64,000 nt of DNA, taken from NCBI RefSeq assembly GCF_002307355.1, contig NZ_CP017481.1:1054001-1118000 (forward strand), in the 5' to 3' direction. Positions 10,545-20,600 of the stretch are shown here, piece by piece. The notes beneath the pieces were generated by a model that did not search any database, had not been told where the DNA came from, and saw nothing but the letters and a program-made list of their open reading frames with translations. The first letter of the stretch is position 1. Every line of letters begins with the position of its first letter. This DNA is from Pectobacterium polaris. GTDB taxonomy: Bacteria; Pseudomonadota; Gammaproteobacteria; Enterobacterales; Enterobacteriaceae. The position numbers and the translations under genes are program-made.

Positions 10545-12644
10545 TTGTACATTTTCGAAAGCCTTAATCTGCTGATTCAACGTTATCTGCCAGAAGATCA
10601 GATCAAACGTTTACAGCAGGCTTACTTAGTTGCACGTGATGCTCACGAGGGGCAGACTCGCTCCAGCGGTGAACCCTATATCACGCACCCCGTTGCCGTC
10701 GCCTGTATTTTGGCGGAGATGCGTCTCGATTACGAAACGCTGATGGCAGCACTGCTGCATGATGTCATAGAAGACACCCCCGCCACCTATCAGGACATGG
10801 AACAGCTTTTCGGTAAAAGCGTTGCTGAACTGGTAGAGGGCGTGTCCAAGCTGGACAAGCTGAAGTTCCGCGATAAGAAAGAAGCGCAGGCTGAAAACTT
10901 TCGCAAAATGATCATGGCGATGGTGCAAGATATTCGCGTCATCCTGATCAAACTCGCAGACCGTACCCATAACATGCGCACGCTGGGCTCATTGCGCCCG
11001 GACAAGCGCCGCCGCATTGCCCGCGAAACGCTGGAAATATACAGCCCGCTGGCACACCGATTGGGTATACATCACCTCAAAACCGAGCTGGAAGAGCTGG
11101 GTTTTGAGGCGCTGTATCCGAACCGTTATCGCGTCATTAAAGAGGTCGTCAAGGCCGCACGCGGTAACCGCAAGGAAATGATTCAGAAAATCCTGTCGGA
11201 AATCGAAGGACGTTTGACTGAAGCCGGGATTGCCTGCCGCGTGAGCGGTCGCGAAAAACACCTGTACTCCATCTACTGCAAAATGCACCTGAAAGAGCAG
11301 CGTTTTCATTCCATCATGGATATTTACGCGTTTCGGGTCATCGTGAAAGAACAGGACACCTGTTATCGCGTGCTCGGCCAGGTTCACAGCCTGTATAAAC
11401 CCCGCCCAGGTCGGGTAAAAGACTATATTGCCATTCCCAAAGCCAACGGCTATCAATCACTGCATACTTCTCTAATTGGCCCGCACGGCGTGCCAGTCGA
11501 AGTGCAGATTCGCACCGATGATATGGATCAAATGGCAGAAATGGGTGTCGCCGCGCACTGGGCCTATAAAGAAGGTGAAAGCAGCACTACCGCACAGGTA
11601 CGCGCCCAACGCTGGATGCAAAGCCTGCTAGAACTCCAGCAAAGTGCCGGTAGCTCGTTTGAATTTATCGAAAGCGTTAAGTCCGATCTCTTCCCTGACG
11701 AGATGTACGTCTTTACGCCAGAAGGCCGTATTGTGGAACTCCCCGCAGGCGCGACGCCCGTCGACTTCGCTTACGCAGTACACACCGATATTGGCCACGC
11801 CTGCGTCGGCGCACGCGTCGACCGCCAGCCTTACCCGCTGTCACAGTCGCTCACCAGCGGTCAAACCGTTGAAATCATTACCGCACCTGGCGCCAGACCG
11901 AATGCCGCGTGGCTTAACTTTGTGGTTAGCTCCAGAGCGCGCTCCAAAATTCGCCAGATGCTGAAAAACCTCAAGCGTGATGATTCCGTGAGTCTCGGCC
12001 GCCGTTTGCTGAACCATGCATTAGGCAATGGCCGCAAACTCTCCGACATCCCTGAAAAGTCGGTTCAGCTTGAGCTTGAGCGCATGAAGCTCGCCACGCT
12101 GGACGATCTGATGGCGGAAATTGGTATGGGTAATGCCATGAGCGTCGTTGTAGCGAAAAATCTGCTGAACGAACAATCTGAACTGGGCACAACCGGGCTG
12201 CGAAAGTTGCCGATCAAGGGCGCAGATGGCGTCATGATCTCATTTGCCAAATGCTGCCGCCCTATCCCTGGCGACCCGATTATTGCCCACGTCAGCCCCG
12301 GTAAAGGGCTGGTTATTCACCATGAATCCTGCCGTAACATTCGCGGCTATCAGAAAGAACCTGAAAAATTCATGGCGGTAGAGTGGGATAAGGTGACGGA
12401 ACAAGAGTTCATCGCCGAAATAAAAGTGGATATGTTCAACCATCAGGGCGCACTGGCGAATCTGACGGCCGCGATCAACGCTGCAAACTCCAATATTCAG
12501 AGCATCAACACGGAAGAGAGAGACGGCCGCGTATACAGCGTCTTCATCCGCCTCACTACCCTCGATCGCGTTCATCTGGCCAATATTATGCGTAAAATTC
12601 GCGTAATGCCGGATGTCATCAAAGTTAACCGTAACCGAAATTAA
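10545..12644 (+). CDS. spoT: Bifunctional (p)ppGpp synthetase/hydrolase SpoT
   Basis: 699 residues with a TTG start at 10545, the same unusual start used in E. coli. Domains in order: HD hydrolase (about 45-150, with LLHDVIEDT and KLADRTHNMRT), synthetase (about 230-360, YRVLGQVHSLYKPRPGRVKDYIA), TGS (about 385-450, VFTPEGRIVELPAGATPVDFAY), a helical/zinc-finger region with FAKCCRPIPGD, and a C-terminal ACT domain from about 625. It degrades ppGpp and makes it under carbon, iron and fatty-acid stress. A poor start codon probably limits expression. Confidence 0.98.
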   Translation: MYIFESLNLLIQRYLPEDQIKRLQQAYLVARDAHEGQTRSSGEPYITHPVAVACILAEMRLDYETLMAALLHDVIEDTPATYQDMEQLFGKSVAELVEGVSKLDKLKFRDKKEAQAENFRKMIMAMVQDIRVILIKLADRTHNMRTLGSLRPDKRRRIARETLEIYSPLAHRLGIHHLKTELEELGFEALYPNRYRVIKEVVKAARGNRKEMIQKILSEIEGRLTEAGIACRVSGREKHLYSIYCKMHLKEQRFHSIMDIYAFRVIVKEQDTCYRVLGQVHSLYKPRPGRVKDYIAIPKANGYQSLHTSLIGPHGVPVEVQIRTDDMDQMAEMGVAAHWAYKEGESSTTAQVRAQRWMQSLLELQQSAGSSFEFIESVKSDLFPDEMYVFTPEGRIVELPAGATPVDFAYAVHTDIGHACVGARVDRQPYPLSQSLTSGQTVEIITAPGARPNAAWLNFVVSSRARSKIRQMLKNLKRDDSVSLGRRLLNHALGNGRKLSDIPEKSVQLELERMKLATLDDLMAEIGMGNAMSVVVAKNLLNEQSELGTTGLRKLPIKGADGVMISFAKCCRPIPGDPIIAHVSPGKGLVIHHESCRNIRGYQKEPEKFMAVEWDKVTEQEFIAEIKVDMFNHQGALANLTAAINAANSNIQSINTEERDGRVYSVFIRLTTLDRVHLANIMRKIRVMPDVIKVNRNRN

Positions 12645-12649
12645 TCGTC

Positions 12650-13342
12650 ATGACTCCTCAACGTTATGCACGCATAAAAGAAATGCTCAACTGCCGTCAG
12701 CCCGATCTGACGATTTGCATGGAGCAGGTGCATAAGCCTCATAACGTTTCTGCGGTTATCCGTACGGCGGATGCCGTCGGAGTGCATGAAGTCCATGCGA
12801 TTTGGCCCACCAGCCGGATGAAAACGCTGGTCTCCTCCGCCGCAGGCAGCAATAGCTGGGTGCAGGTTAAAACCCATCGCAACATAGGTGATGCGGTTGG
12901 CCACCTGAAGGCCGAAGGCATGCAGGTTCTGGCGACCAATTTGTCTGAGCACGCGGTCGATTTTCGGGAAATTGATTACACCCGCCCGACCTGTATTCTG
13001 CTCGGACAAGAAAAAACCGGTATTACAGCCGAAGCGCTCAAACTGGCCGATCGGGATATCATCATTCCGATGACTGGCATGGTGCAGTCGCTGAATGTGT
13101 CTGTAGCCTCGGCGTTGATCCTGTATGAAGCCCAGCGCCAGCGCCAAATCGCCGGTATGTACCAGCGTGAAGACAGCCCGCTTGATGAAGAAGAGCAGCA
13201 GCGCCTGCTTTTTGAAGGGGGCTACCCGGTACTGGCGCGCGTCGCAAAACGTAAAGGGCTGCCTCGCCCTTATATTGACCATCAGGGTCAGATTGTAGCG
13301 GATACCCCGTGGTGGGCCGCGATGCAATCGTCGGAGTGCTGA
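12650..13342 (+). CDS. trmH: tRNA (guanosine-18-2'-O)-methyltransferase
   Basis: 230 residues. SpoU-class SPOUT enzyme: NVSAVIRTADAVGVHEVHA (motif 1 Asn/Arg), CILLGQEKTGI (motif 2) and MVQSLNVSVASALILYEAQR (motif 3, knotted SAM site). It methylates the 2'-OH of G18 in the D-loop of tRNAs. It starts 5 nt after spoT, and its TGA overlaps the ATG of recG by one base, pointing to translational coupling. Confidence 0.97.
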   Translation: MTPQRYARIKEMLNCRQPDLTICMEQVHKPHNVSAVIRTADAVGVHEVHAIWPTSRMKTLVSSAAGSNSWVQVKTHRNIGDAVGHLKAEGMQVLATNLSEHAVDFREIDYTRPTCILLGQEKTGITAEALKLADRDIIIPMTGMVQSLNVSVASALILYEAQRQRQIAGMYQREDSPLDEEEQQRLLFEGGYPVLARVAKRKGLPRPYIDHQGQIVADTPWWAAMQSSEC

Positions 13343-15423
13343 TGAAAGGCCGCCTGCTGAACACCCAACCGCTGAGTACACTTACTGGCGTGGGTGCAAG
13401 TCAGGCAGCGAAGCTCGCACGACTTGGGCTGGAAACCGTGCAGGACCTTCTGCTGCACTTACCTCTGCGCTACGAAGACCGCACGCATCTTTACCCGATT
13501 GGCGACCTCCTCCCCGGTATGTATGCCACCGTGGAAGGTGAAATCCTACGCAATGACATCACCTTTGGCAGCCGTCGCATGTTGACCTGCCAAATCAGCG
13601 ATGGCAGCGGCATGCTGACCATGCGCTTCTTCAATTTCAGCGCCGCGATGAAAAACAGCCTCGCACCGGGACAGCGCGTTACCGCTTATGGCGAAATCAA
13701 GCGTGGCAAAATCGGTGCGGAAATCATCCATCCTGAATATCGTGTTCAGGGGGATAGTACGCAGGTCGAGTTACAAGAATCGCTCACGCCGGTTTACCCC
13801 TCCACAGAGGGCGTTCGTCAGGCCACGCTCCGCAAACTCACCGATCAGGCGCTGGCGTTGCTCGATGCAAACCACATCGATGAGCTGCTGCCTGAATCCC
13901 TGAGCCGATCGCTCATTAGCTTGCAGGACGCATTGCGCACGTTACATCGTCCCCCGCCGGATATGCAGCTCAGCGAGCTTGAGCACGGGAAACACCCGGC
14001 GCAACAGCGGCTGATTATGGAAGAACTGCTGGCGCATAACCTGAGTATGCTCGCCGTGCGGGCAGGGGAGCAGCGGCATAAAGCCTCGCCGCTACAGGCT
14101 CAAGATGGCTTGAAGCAAAGGCTGCTCGATGCCCTGCCGTTCAAACCCACACAGGCGCAAGAACGTGTCGTAACCGAAATTGAAACGGATATGGCGAAAG
14201 ACTTCCCGATGATGCGTCTGGTGCAGGGCGATGTCGGTTCAGGAAAAACGCTGGTCGCTGCGCTGGCAGCATTACGTGCCATTGCCAACGGCAAACAGGT
14301 TGCGTTGATGGCGCCAACAGAGCTATTGGCCGAACAGCACGCCCATAATTTCCGTCAGTGGTTTGAACCGCTAGGGCTTGAAGTGGGCTGGCTAGCTGGC
14401 AAACAAAAAGGGAAAGCGCGTCAGGCGCAGCAGGATGCCATCGCCAACGGTCAGGTTTCCATGGTTGTCGGGACGCACGCTATTTTTCAGCAGCAGGTGA
14501 AATTCAACGGGCTGGCATTGGTCATCATTGACGAACAGCACCGCTTTGGCGTGCATCAACGCCTTGCGCTGTGGGAAAAAGGCGAAGAACAGGGCTTTCA
14601 TGCCCATCAATTGATTATGACCGCGACACCGATTCCCCGTACGCTGGCGATGACGGCCTATGCCGATCTGGATACGTCCGTCATTGATGAACTGCCGCCG
14701 GGCAGAACGCCAGTCACTACGGTCGCGATACCGGATTCACGCCGCAGCGACATTATCGAGCGCGTGAGCAATGCTTGCCAGCAGGAAGGACGGCAGGCCT
14801 ATTGGGTGTGTACGCTGATCGAAGAATCCGACCTTCTGGAAGCACAAGCAGCAGAAGCCACCAGCGAAGAACTGAAGGCAGCCCTGCCGAATCTCAAGGT
14901 CGGATTGGTCCACGGTCGCATGAAAGCACAGGAAAAGCAGGCAGTAATGCAGGCCTTCAAACAGGGCGAGCTGCAACTGCTGGTGGCGACTACCGTCATC
15001 GAGGTGGGTGTAGATGTACCCAATGCCAGCCTGATGATCATTGAAAACCCGGAGCGTCTGGGTCTGGCGCAGCTGCACCAGTTACGCGGGCGTGTAGGTC
15101 GCGGTGCGGTGGCATCTCACTGTGTGCTGCTCTACAAAACGCCAATGAGCAAGACCGCACAAAAACGGCTTCAGGTTCTACGCGACAGCAACGATGGCTT
15201 TGTTATCGCGCAGCGCGATCTAGAAATTCGCGGGCCGGGTGAATTATTAGGTACGCGCCAGACGGGCAACGCCGAGTTTAAAGTCGCCGACCTCCTGCGC
15301 GATCAGGATCTGATTCCACAGGTGCAGCGCGTTGCTCGCCACCTGCACGAACACTATCCCGAGCATGCCATTGCGCTAATCGAACGCTGGCTACCAGAGC
15401 GCGCACGGTACACCAACGCCTAA
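13342..15423 (+). CDS. recG: ATP-dependent DNA helicase RecG
   Basis: 693 residues, exactly the E. coli length, from the ATG at 13342 (MKGRLLNTQPL). N-terminal wedge/OB domain (about 1-160), then an SF2 motor: GDVGSGKTLVA (Walker A), IIDEQHRFG (DEQH box), TATPIPRTLA (motif III), VEVGVDVPNA and QLHQLRGRVGRG (motifs V/VI), and the C-terminal TRG hook around GPGELLGTRQTGNAEFKVADL. It drives branch migration and fork regression. Last gene of the spoT transcript; the in-frame codons upstream of 13342 lie inside trmH. Confidence 0.98.
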   Translation: MKGRLLNTQPLSTLTGVGASQAAKLARLGLETVQDLLLHLPLRYEDRTHLYPIGDLLPGMYATVEGEILRNDITFGSRRMLTCQISDGSGMLTMRFFNFSAAMKNSLAPGQRVTAYGEIKRGKIGAEIIHPEYRVQGDSTQVELQESLTPVYPSTEGVRQATLRKLTDQALALLDANHIDELLPESLSRSLISLQDALRTLHRPPPDMQLSELEHGKHPAQQRLIMEELLAHNLSMLAVRAGEQRHKASPLQAQDGLKQRLLDALPFKPTQAQERVVTEIETDMAKDFPMMRLVQGDVGSGKTLVAALAALRAIANGKQVALMAPTELLAEQHAHNFRQWFEPLGLEVGWLAGKQKGKARQAQQDAIANGQVSMVVGTHAIFQQQVKFNGLALVIIDEQHRFGVHQRLALWEKGEEQGFHAHQLIMTATPIPRTLAMTAYADLDTSVIDELPPGRTPVTTVAIPDSRRSDIIERVSNACQQEGRQAYWVCTLIEESDLLEAQAAEATSEELKAALPNLKVGLVHGRMKAQEKQAVMQAFKQGELQLLVATTVIEVGVDVPNASLMIIENPERLGLAQLHQLRGRVGRGAVASHCVLLYKTPMSKTAQKRLQVLRDSNDGFVIAQRDLEIRGPGELLGTRQTGNAEFKVADLLRDQDLIPQVQRVARHLHEHYPEHAIALIERWLPERARYTNA

Positions 15424-15516
15424 TCACAGCAGCGCATTCTTCATTTTTCTTAAAAGTATCCCTTTAAATAATAAGGCATTGCATGTCAGACAAAATTCAT
15501 ATCGAAAAGATGAGTT

Positions 15517-15530
15517 AGCAAACGTTTGCT
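15517..15530. promoter_or_regulatory. Candidate PurR operator upstream of xanP
   Basis: AGCAAACGTTTGCT is a perfect 14-bp palindrome matching the PurR consensus (core GCAAACGTTTGC), about 60 bp before the xanP start. PurR with guanine or hypoxanthine represses purine genes, so control of a xanthine permease makes sense. Confidence 0.75.
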
Positions 15531-15589
15531 TTCAGCAAAGAGATCATTAAAATGCGCTCTTTGTCGTTTCAGGAACGCCAACTTACATC

Positions 15590-16978
15590 ATGACTACCAC
15601 CACGGAAACGTCCCAAACAGAAGCTGTTGCCGCACCTCAGCGCAGTGAACTCATCTATCATCTTGAAGACAGACCGCCGCTGCCGCAAACGCTGTTCGCC
15701 GCCAGCCAGCACCTGCTTGCCATGTTTGTTGCGGTGATTACCCCCGCGCTACTGATCTGCCAGGCATTAGGTTTACCCGCGGAGGATACGCAGCGCATCA
15801 TCAGCATGTCGCTTTTCGCTTCCGGTCTGGCCTCTATTCTACAAATTAAAACCTGGGGTCCTGTCGGTTCTGGCCTGCTGTCTATTCAGGGCACAAGCTT
15901 TAACTTCGTGACGCCGCTGATTATGGGTGGACTGGCGCTGAAAAACGGCGGAGCAGATGTTCCCACGATGATGGCAGCACTGTTCGGTACGCTGATGGTC
16001 GCTTCCTTCACCGAAATCATTCTTTCACGCTTCCTGCATTTAACCCGCCGCATCATTACCCCGCTGGTTTCCGGCATTGTGGTGATGATCATTGGGCTGT
16101 CACTGATTCAGGTCGGCCTGACCTCCATCGGCGGCGGCTATGCCGCAATGGGTAATAACACCTTCGGCGCGCCCAAGAACTTACTATTAGCGGGTGCAGT
16201 GCTGCTGGTTATTATTCTGCTTAACCGCCAACGTAACCCTTACCTGCGCGTCGCCTCGCTGGTGATTGCCATGGCGGTGGGTTACCTGGGTGCCTGGTTG
16301 ATGGGAATGCTGCCGGAAAGCGCCCCAGCTCAAAATGACACGATTATTATGGTGCCTACGCCGCTGCATTACGGTCTAGGCTTTGACTGGAACCTGTTGA
16401 TTCCGCTGATGCTGGTCTTCATGGTGACATCGTTAGAAACCATCGGTGACATCACCGCAACCTCCGACGTTTCTGAGCAGCCAGTCAGAGGCCCGCTGTA
16501 CATGAAACGCTTAAAAGGCGGCGTGCTGGCAAACGGCTTGAACTCTTGCCTTTCTGCCGTATTCAATACTTTCCCTAACTCTTGCTTCGGCCAGAATAAC
16601 GGCGTCATCCAGCTTACCGGTGTTGCCAGCCGCTATGTAGGCTTCGTGGTTTCACTGATGCTGATCGCGCTGGGGCTGTTCCCTGCCGTTAGTGGATTTG
16701 TGCAGCATATTCCAGAACCAGTTCTGGGCGGTGCCACTATCGTGATGTTTGGTACGATCGCCGCTTCTGGTGTGCGCATTGTGTCCCGTGAGCCGCTGAA
16801 TCGTCGTGCGATCATGATTATTGCGCTGTCGCTGGCTGTTGGTCTTGGCGTATCGCAGCAGCCGCTGATTCTGCAATTCGCGCCGGATTGGATTAAAACA
16901 TTACTGTCTTCCGGTATCGCCGCTGGCGGGATTACCGCAATCGTGCTGAATATCGTCTTCCCACACGAAGAAAAATAG
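15590..16978 (+). CDS. xanP: Xanthine:H+ symporter
   Basis: 462 residues of the NAT/NCS2 family, close to E. coli XanP (YicE). About 12-14 membrane segments; signature regions [27 protein letters not shown] (TM8 substrate site) and [26 protein letters not shown] (TM10 motif). It imports xanthine with protons. A PurR-like site lies upstream. In E. coli gltS separates recG and xanP; here it is absent. Confidence 0.95.
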   Translation: MTTTTETSQTEAVAAPQRSELIYHLEDRPPLPQTLFAASQHLLAMFVAVITPALLICQALGLPAEDTQRIISMSLFASGLASILQIKTWGPVGSGLLSIQGTSFNFVTPLIMGGLALKNGGADVPTMMAALFGTLMVASFTEIILSRFLHLTRRIITPLVSGIVVMIIGLSLIQVGLTSIGGGYAAMGNNTFGAPKNLLLAGAVLLVIILLNRQRNPYLRVASLVIAMAVGYLGAWLMGMLPESAPAQNDTIIMVPTPLHYGLGFDWNLLIPLMLVFMVTSLETIGDITATSDVSEQPVRGPLYMKRLKGGVLANGLNSCLSAVFNTFPNSCFGQNNGVIQLTGVASRYVGFVVSLMLIALGLFPAVSGFVQHIPEPVLGGATIVMFGTIAASGVRIVSREPLNRRAIMIIALSLAVGLGVSQQPLILQFAPDWIKTLLSSGIAAGGITAIVLNIVFPHEEK

Positions 16979-17015
16979 CGCCAGCCCGCAATAATTTCAG
17001 TTCAGTTCATGTAAA

Positions 17016-17048
17016 AGCGAGCGGTGATGCAACACCGCTCGCTTTTTA
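17016..17048 (+). terminator. Rho-independent terminator of xanP
   Basis: 11-bp perfect stem AGCGAGCGGTG / CACCGCTCGCT with a 6-nt loop followed by TTTTT, 38 nt past the xanP stop. Flanking A and T runs make it usable from both sides. Confidence 0.9.
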
Positions 17049-17135
17049 CTGTCTGTAACAGCATTACCTATTGAGCCTTCAGGGAAATTGCGGCATAAGA
17101 ACAGTTCTCCCTGACGATTGGCATGGACTGACACG

Positions 17136-18827
17136 ATGAAATTTATCGGGAAATTATTGCTGACCCTACTGCTGCTGGCCTTTTTAGCGCTGGTGGTCGT
17201 ATATGTATTACTGCAAACCAGTTGGGCAGCAGGCTGGGTAAGTAATTGGGTAAACCAGAATACCGACTACCAGTTGTCACTGGGCAAAATTAATCATGAC
17301 TGGTCAACAGCCGATCATATCCAACTCACCGATGTCAGTTTTGGCCAGAAGAATCAGCCGCCGACACTCACTGCAAAGCAGATTTCAGCCGGGTTTAGCG
17401 CCCGTCAAATTACCGAACCGCGCCATTTCGCCAGCCTCGAACTGGAAGGCGGTACGCTAAACCTTTCCTCACAGGCCGCCACACTCCCTATCGAAGCCGA
17501 TGTGCTACAGCTGCGTACCATGGCGCTGCAGGCAAAGGACGGCGATTGGCGTCTGAATGGTCAACAGATCAACGGCGGAATGATGCCGTGGCAGCCCGAA
17601 GCCGGCTATCTGCTGGGTAAACAGGGACAGTTCCAGCTCAGCGCACGTTCACTCGAACTCAACGATATTCCCGCCAGTCAGGTATTGGTTCAGGGCGAAA
17701 TCAACCATAACCAGCTGATTCTGAGCAATTTCGGCGCGGACGTCGCTCAAGGGCAGCTAACAGGCAATGCCAGCCGCGCAGAAGACGGCAGCTGGCAGAT
17801 CGGTAGCCTGCGACTCAGTAATGTCCGTTTGCAAACGCAGAGAACGCCGGAGGCCTTCTGGCAGCCCGTTACCGAACTGCCTTCTGTTACCGTTGACCGC
17901 TTTGATCTGATTGATGCCCGTATTGAAGGGCCGGGATGGGCGTTTATTGACCTCGATGTTGCGCTGCAAAATGTCACGTTCAAGCAGAATGACTGGCAGA
18001 GCGAAGGGGGAACGCTGTCATTCAATGCGACCGACATTGTGAACGGCAACATGCACCTTATCGACCCTATCGTGAATCTGGATTTGTCACCGGCAGGCAT
18101 TAACATCAAGCAGTTCTCTACGCGCTGGGAAGGCGGTTTACTGCGAACAAACGGCAGTTGGCAGCGCAGTAACCACCGTTTACAGCTGAATGAATTTGTT
18201 GTCGCAGGGATGGAATACACGCTCCCCGGCGACTGGCGTCAGCGGTGGCAAGCGACATTGCCATCATGGCTGGCAGAAGTGAATGTGCGAAAATTCACGG
18301 CGAACCGCAACCTGATAATCGATATCAACCCAGACTTCCCCTTCCAGCTAACCGCATTGGATGGCTACGGCAGCGATTTGCTGCTGGCTCGCAACCACCA
18401 GTGGGGAATGTGGACAGGATCGTTGAATCTTAATGCCAGCGACGCGACGTTTAATAAAGTCGATGTCCGCCGTCCTTCAATGGCACTGGTAGCCGACGAT
18501 AATCAGATCGCCATTAACGAACTCAGCGCGTTTACGCAAAATGGCATGCTGGATGCCAAGGCAACGATCAACCAGCAACCTACTCGCAATTTCTCCCTGT
18601 CACTGACAGGACGCGCCGTACCGCTGGATGTTCTGACGCGTTGGGGATGGCCAGAACCCGCAACCGCACCGACAGGTAACACGAATCTGCAATTGCAGTT
18701 GAATGGGCGACTTGCCGCCGATACGCCACTGAAGCCGACACTAAACGGCACGCTTCAAGGTGTAGATAGCAATGATCATCCCATCAGACAGCAAATGCAT
18801 CAGGGAACCGTGACAGAAACGCCGTAA
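17136..18827 (+). CDS. yicH: AsmA-family inner-membrane protein YicH
   Basis: 563 residues from the ATG at 17136 (MKFIGKLLL), matching the E. coli YicH start; an in-frame TTG at 17118 is less likely. One N-terminal TM helix (about 4-28) anchors a long periplasmic AsmA domain. YicH-type blocks include EPRHFASLELEGGTLNL, NGGMMPWQPEAGYLLG, RNLIIDINPDFPFQLTALDG and DVRRPSMAL. AsmA-like proteins bridge the envelope and are linked to phospholipid or LPS transport; the specific cargo of YicH is unknown. xanP-yicH adjacency is conserved with E. coli, but the next gene (fabY) is not. Confidence 0.92.
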   Translation: MKFIGKLLLTLLLLAFLALVVVYVLLQTSWAAGWVSNWVNQNTDYQLSLGKINHDWSTADHIQLTDVSFGQKNQPPTLTAKQISAGFSARQITEPRHFASLELEGGTLNLSSQAATLPIEADVLQLRTMALQAKDGDWRLNGQQINGGMMPWQPEAGYLLGKQGQFQLSARSLELNDIPASQVLVQGEINHNQLILSNFGADVAQGQLTGNASRAEDGSWQIGSLRLSNVRLQTQRTPEAFWQPVTELPSVTVDRFDLIDARIEGPGWAFIDLDVALQNVTFKQNDWQSEGGTLSFNATDIVNGNMHLIDPIVNLDLSPAGINIKQFSTRWEGGLLRTNGSWQRSNHRLQLNEFVVAGMEYTLPGDWRQRWQATLPSWLAEVNVRKFTANRNLIIDINPDFPFQLTALDGYGSDLLLARNHQWGMWTGSLNLNASDATFNKVDVRRPSMALVADDNQIAINELSAFTQNGMLDAKATINQQPTRNFSLSLTGRAVPLDVLTRWGWPEPATAPTGNTNLQLQLNGRLAADTPLKPTLNGTLQGVDSNDHPIRQQMHQGTVTETP

Positions 18828-18931
18828 TTATTACGTTTTCAAAACACGGGCGGGCAAAACAACTGCAGCATCATGGTTTGCTGAAACGACAGGGTAAGCT
18901 CTCATGTTGGTCAGTGAAGTATAGTTTTAGG

Positions 18932-18999
18932 GGGAAACACGGTGATGAGGCTCCCGCAGGGATGCCCCGCACCGTGGTAGCCCCCGGTATCTCGATCTT
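18932..18999. repeat. 68-bp dispersed intergenic repeat, copy 1
   Basis: The block from GGGAAACAC to TATCTCGATCTT recurs at 52772-52838 with few changes and one 1-nt indel. It folds as an outer stem CACGGTG (18938-18944) / CACCGTG (18970-18976) with an inner TCCC GCA GGGA hairpin. Just beyond, TCTCGATC / GATCGAGA (18990-18997 / 19005-19012) forms another perfect stem. It fills the yicH-fabY gap. Confidence 0.8.
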
Positions 19000-19018
19000 T
19001 AAGCGATCGAGATTAGGG

Positions 19019-19960
19019 TTAATCCACTACTGACCCACCTTCTTCCAGCGGCGCGTCCGGTTGAGCAGGCAGCACGATATAAACCCCTTCGAACAACGCC
19101 CCTTTATTGTCATCACCGAAGAGCTCAACATTGAGCTGCACACGCGCCTTACGCCCACGCGCGAGGCGATCCAGATCGCCACTGAGCGACCCTAAATCAG
19201 CGATGGCGTTCGGGCGGCCACTCACCGGCGTACTGTAACGAATGTGCGCATCTGCCAGAATAATCGTTCCACCGAGGTGTCGTTCACGCAGCAACAGCCA
19301 GATTAATCCCCACCCGGTGAGCGTAGCGAGAGAAAACATGCTACCAGCAAAAAGCGTGTGATGCGGGTTCTGGTTGCCAGTTTCAGGCATGGTGGTAATA
19401 AATTGCTTTCCAGTGTACTGGCTTATCCGCACACCCATTTTTTCACTCAGGGGAATGTGCTCGTACCACGCCTGCTGCAACTGTCCGCACCAGTCAGGAC
19501 GATGCAAAATGTCATCCAGCGTCGCCACCGGTTTAATCATCAGGAAGTGCCGCACAGGTGTGGTTTGTGGCGCGGTGATCTCTCCCTGATTCACAAAACC
19601 CAGCTTGGAGAAGAAATCTATTGCGTCTTCACGGGCGCTACAGACCACACGCTTGACGCTTTCCTGACGCGCGACTGACTCCAGAGTAATCGCAAGCAGC
19701 GTGCCTAACCCTTTCCCTCGGACGTCGGGGTGAACAGCTAAAAAACGGATTGCCGCTTCATTATCCGCATTGATAGAAAGACGCCCAATCGCAACCAGCC
19801 TTCCCTGTTCATCCACCACAGTTTGGTGATGTGCCAGAGCATCATAGGCATCACGTTCGGAGCCCAGCGGCTGGTGCAGAGGTTTACGCAGCATTTCCCA
19901 GCGAAATTGATAGTACGCATCCAGTTCTTCCGCGCTTTCAGGTACTCTCAAATGATACAT
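19019..19960 (-). CDS. fabY: Bifunctional GNAT / thioesterase-fold protein FabY (YiiD)
   Basis: 313 residues from [19 protein letters not shown]. The N-terminal half is a GNAT acetyltransferase fold ([20 protein letters not shown], about 75-95). The C-terminal half is a YiiD-type hotdog thioesterase fold ([41 protein letters not shown]). In E. coli YiiD is named FabY and implicated as a malonyl-ACP decarboxylase that supplies acetyl-ACP to start fatty-acid synthesis. E. coli YiiD has about 16 more N-terminal residues; I see no better upstream start. Gene order with dtd matches E. coli. Confidence 0.9.
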   Translation of the reverse strand: MYHLRVPESAEELDAYYQFRWEMLRKPLHQPLGSERDAYDALAHHQTVVDEQGRLVAIGRLSINADNEAAIRFLAVHPDVRGKGLGTLLAITLESVARQESVKRVVCSAREDAIDFFSKLGFVNQGEITAPQTTPVRHFLMIKPVATLDDILHRPDWCGQLQQAWYEHIPLSEKMGVRISQYTGKQFITTMPETGNQNPHHTLFAGSMFSLATLTGWGLIWLLLRERHLGGTIILADAHIRYSTPVSGRPNAIADLGSLSGDLDRLARGRKARVQLNVELFGDDNKGALFEGVYIVLPAQPDAPLEEGGSVVD

Positions 19961-20098
19961 AACCCTTCCTCTATACCGAGATGCCTCATTGCATCAGGGT
20001 TCATGAAATCAGACTGTTGAAGCAAATTTATAAGCGGGACGGCAACGGTGATAGCACGTTACAACACCATGACGTTACAGACCAATGACGCGACAACA

Positions 20099-20536
20099 CT
20101 ATGTCTGTAGCCAGAACGTCACTGGGCCGTCATTCACCAATGCCACTTTCATATCTGCCGCAAACTGCCCCGTTTCCGTGTGAACGCCTTGCTCACGACA
20201 CTGTCCGACAAAATATTGATAGAGGCGATCGGCCTCTGAGGGATGCGCACCGCGAGAAAAACCAGGCCGCATGCCACGCTGCGTATCGGCAACTAGCGTA
20301 AACTGTGAAACCACCAGCACATTGCCGCCAGCCTGACGAACATTGAGATTCATTTTCCCGTCATCGTCACCGAATATGCGGTAACCCAACACGCGTTCGC
20401 AGAGTCGCGTGGCTTTTTGTTCGTCATCGCCCTGCTCAACGCCCAGCAAGATCAGTAAACCTTTATCGATTTCCCCAACCACACTGCCTTCTACCGTAAC
20501 GCTGGCGCTGGATACTCGTTGAATTAGCGCAATCAT
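20099..20536 (-). CDS. dtd: D-aminoacyl-tRNA deacylase
   Basis: 145 residues from the ATG at 20536 ([17 protein letters not shown]). The cross-subunit Gly-cisPro motif is in NDGPVTFWL near the C-terminus, and the catalytic SQFTL motif is at about residue 77. It hydrolyses D-amino acids (and glycine mischarged on tRNA-Ala) from tRNA. In E. coli rbn lies between yihX and dtd; here only 64 nt separate them and rbn is missing. An in-frame TTG at 20545 is an alternative start. Confidence 0.96.
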   Translation of the reverse strand: MIALIQRVSSASVTVEGSVVGEIDKGLLILLGVEQGDDEQKATRLCERVLGYRIFGDDDGKMNLNVRQAGGNVLVVSQFTLVADTQRGMRPGFSRGAHPSEADRLYQYFVGQCREQGVHTETGQFAADMKVALVNDGPVTFWLQT

Positions 20537-20570
20537 AAAACCCAACTACTCCTGATGTTATCATTCCCAA

Positions 20571-20591
20571 TAGGGGCGATGTCCGCCCCTA
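20571..20591. terminator. Perfect palindrome between yihX and dtd
   Basis: TAGGGGCG / CGCCCCTA with a 5-nt loop. No T-run on either side, so it is probably an intergenic mRNA hairpin rather than a true terminator. It sits where E. coli has rbn. Confidence 0.4.
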
Positions 20592-20600
20592 CGATATAAA

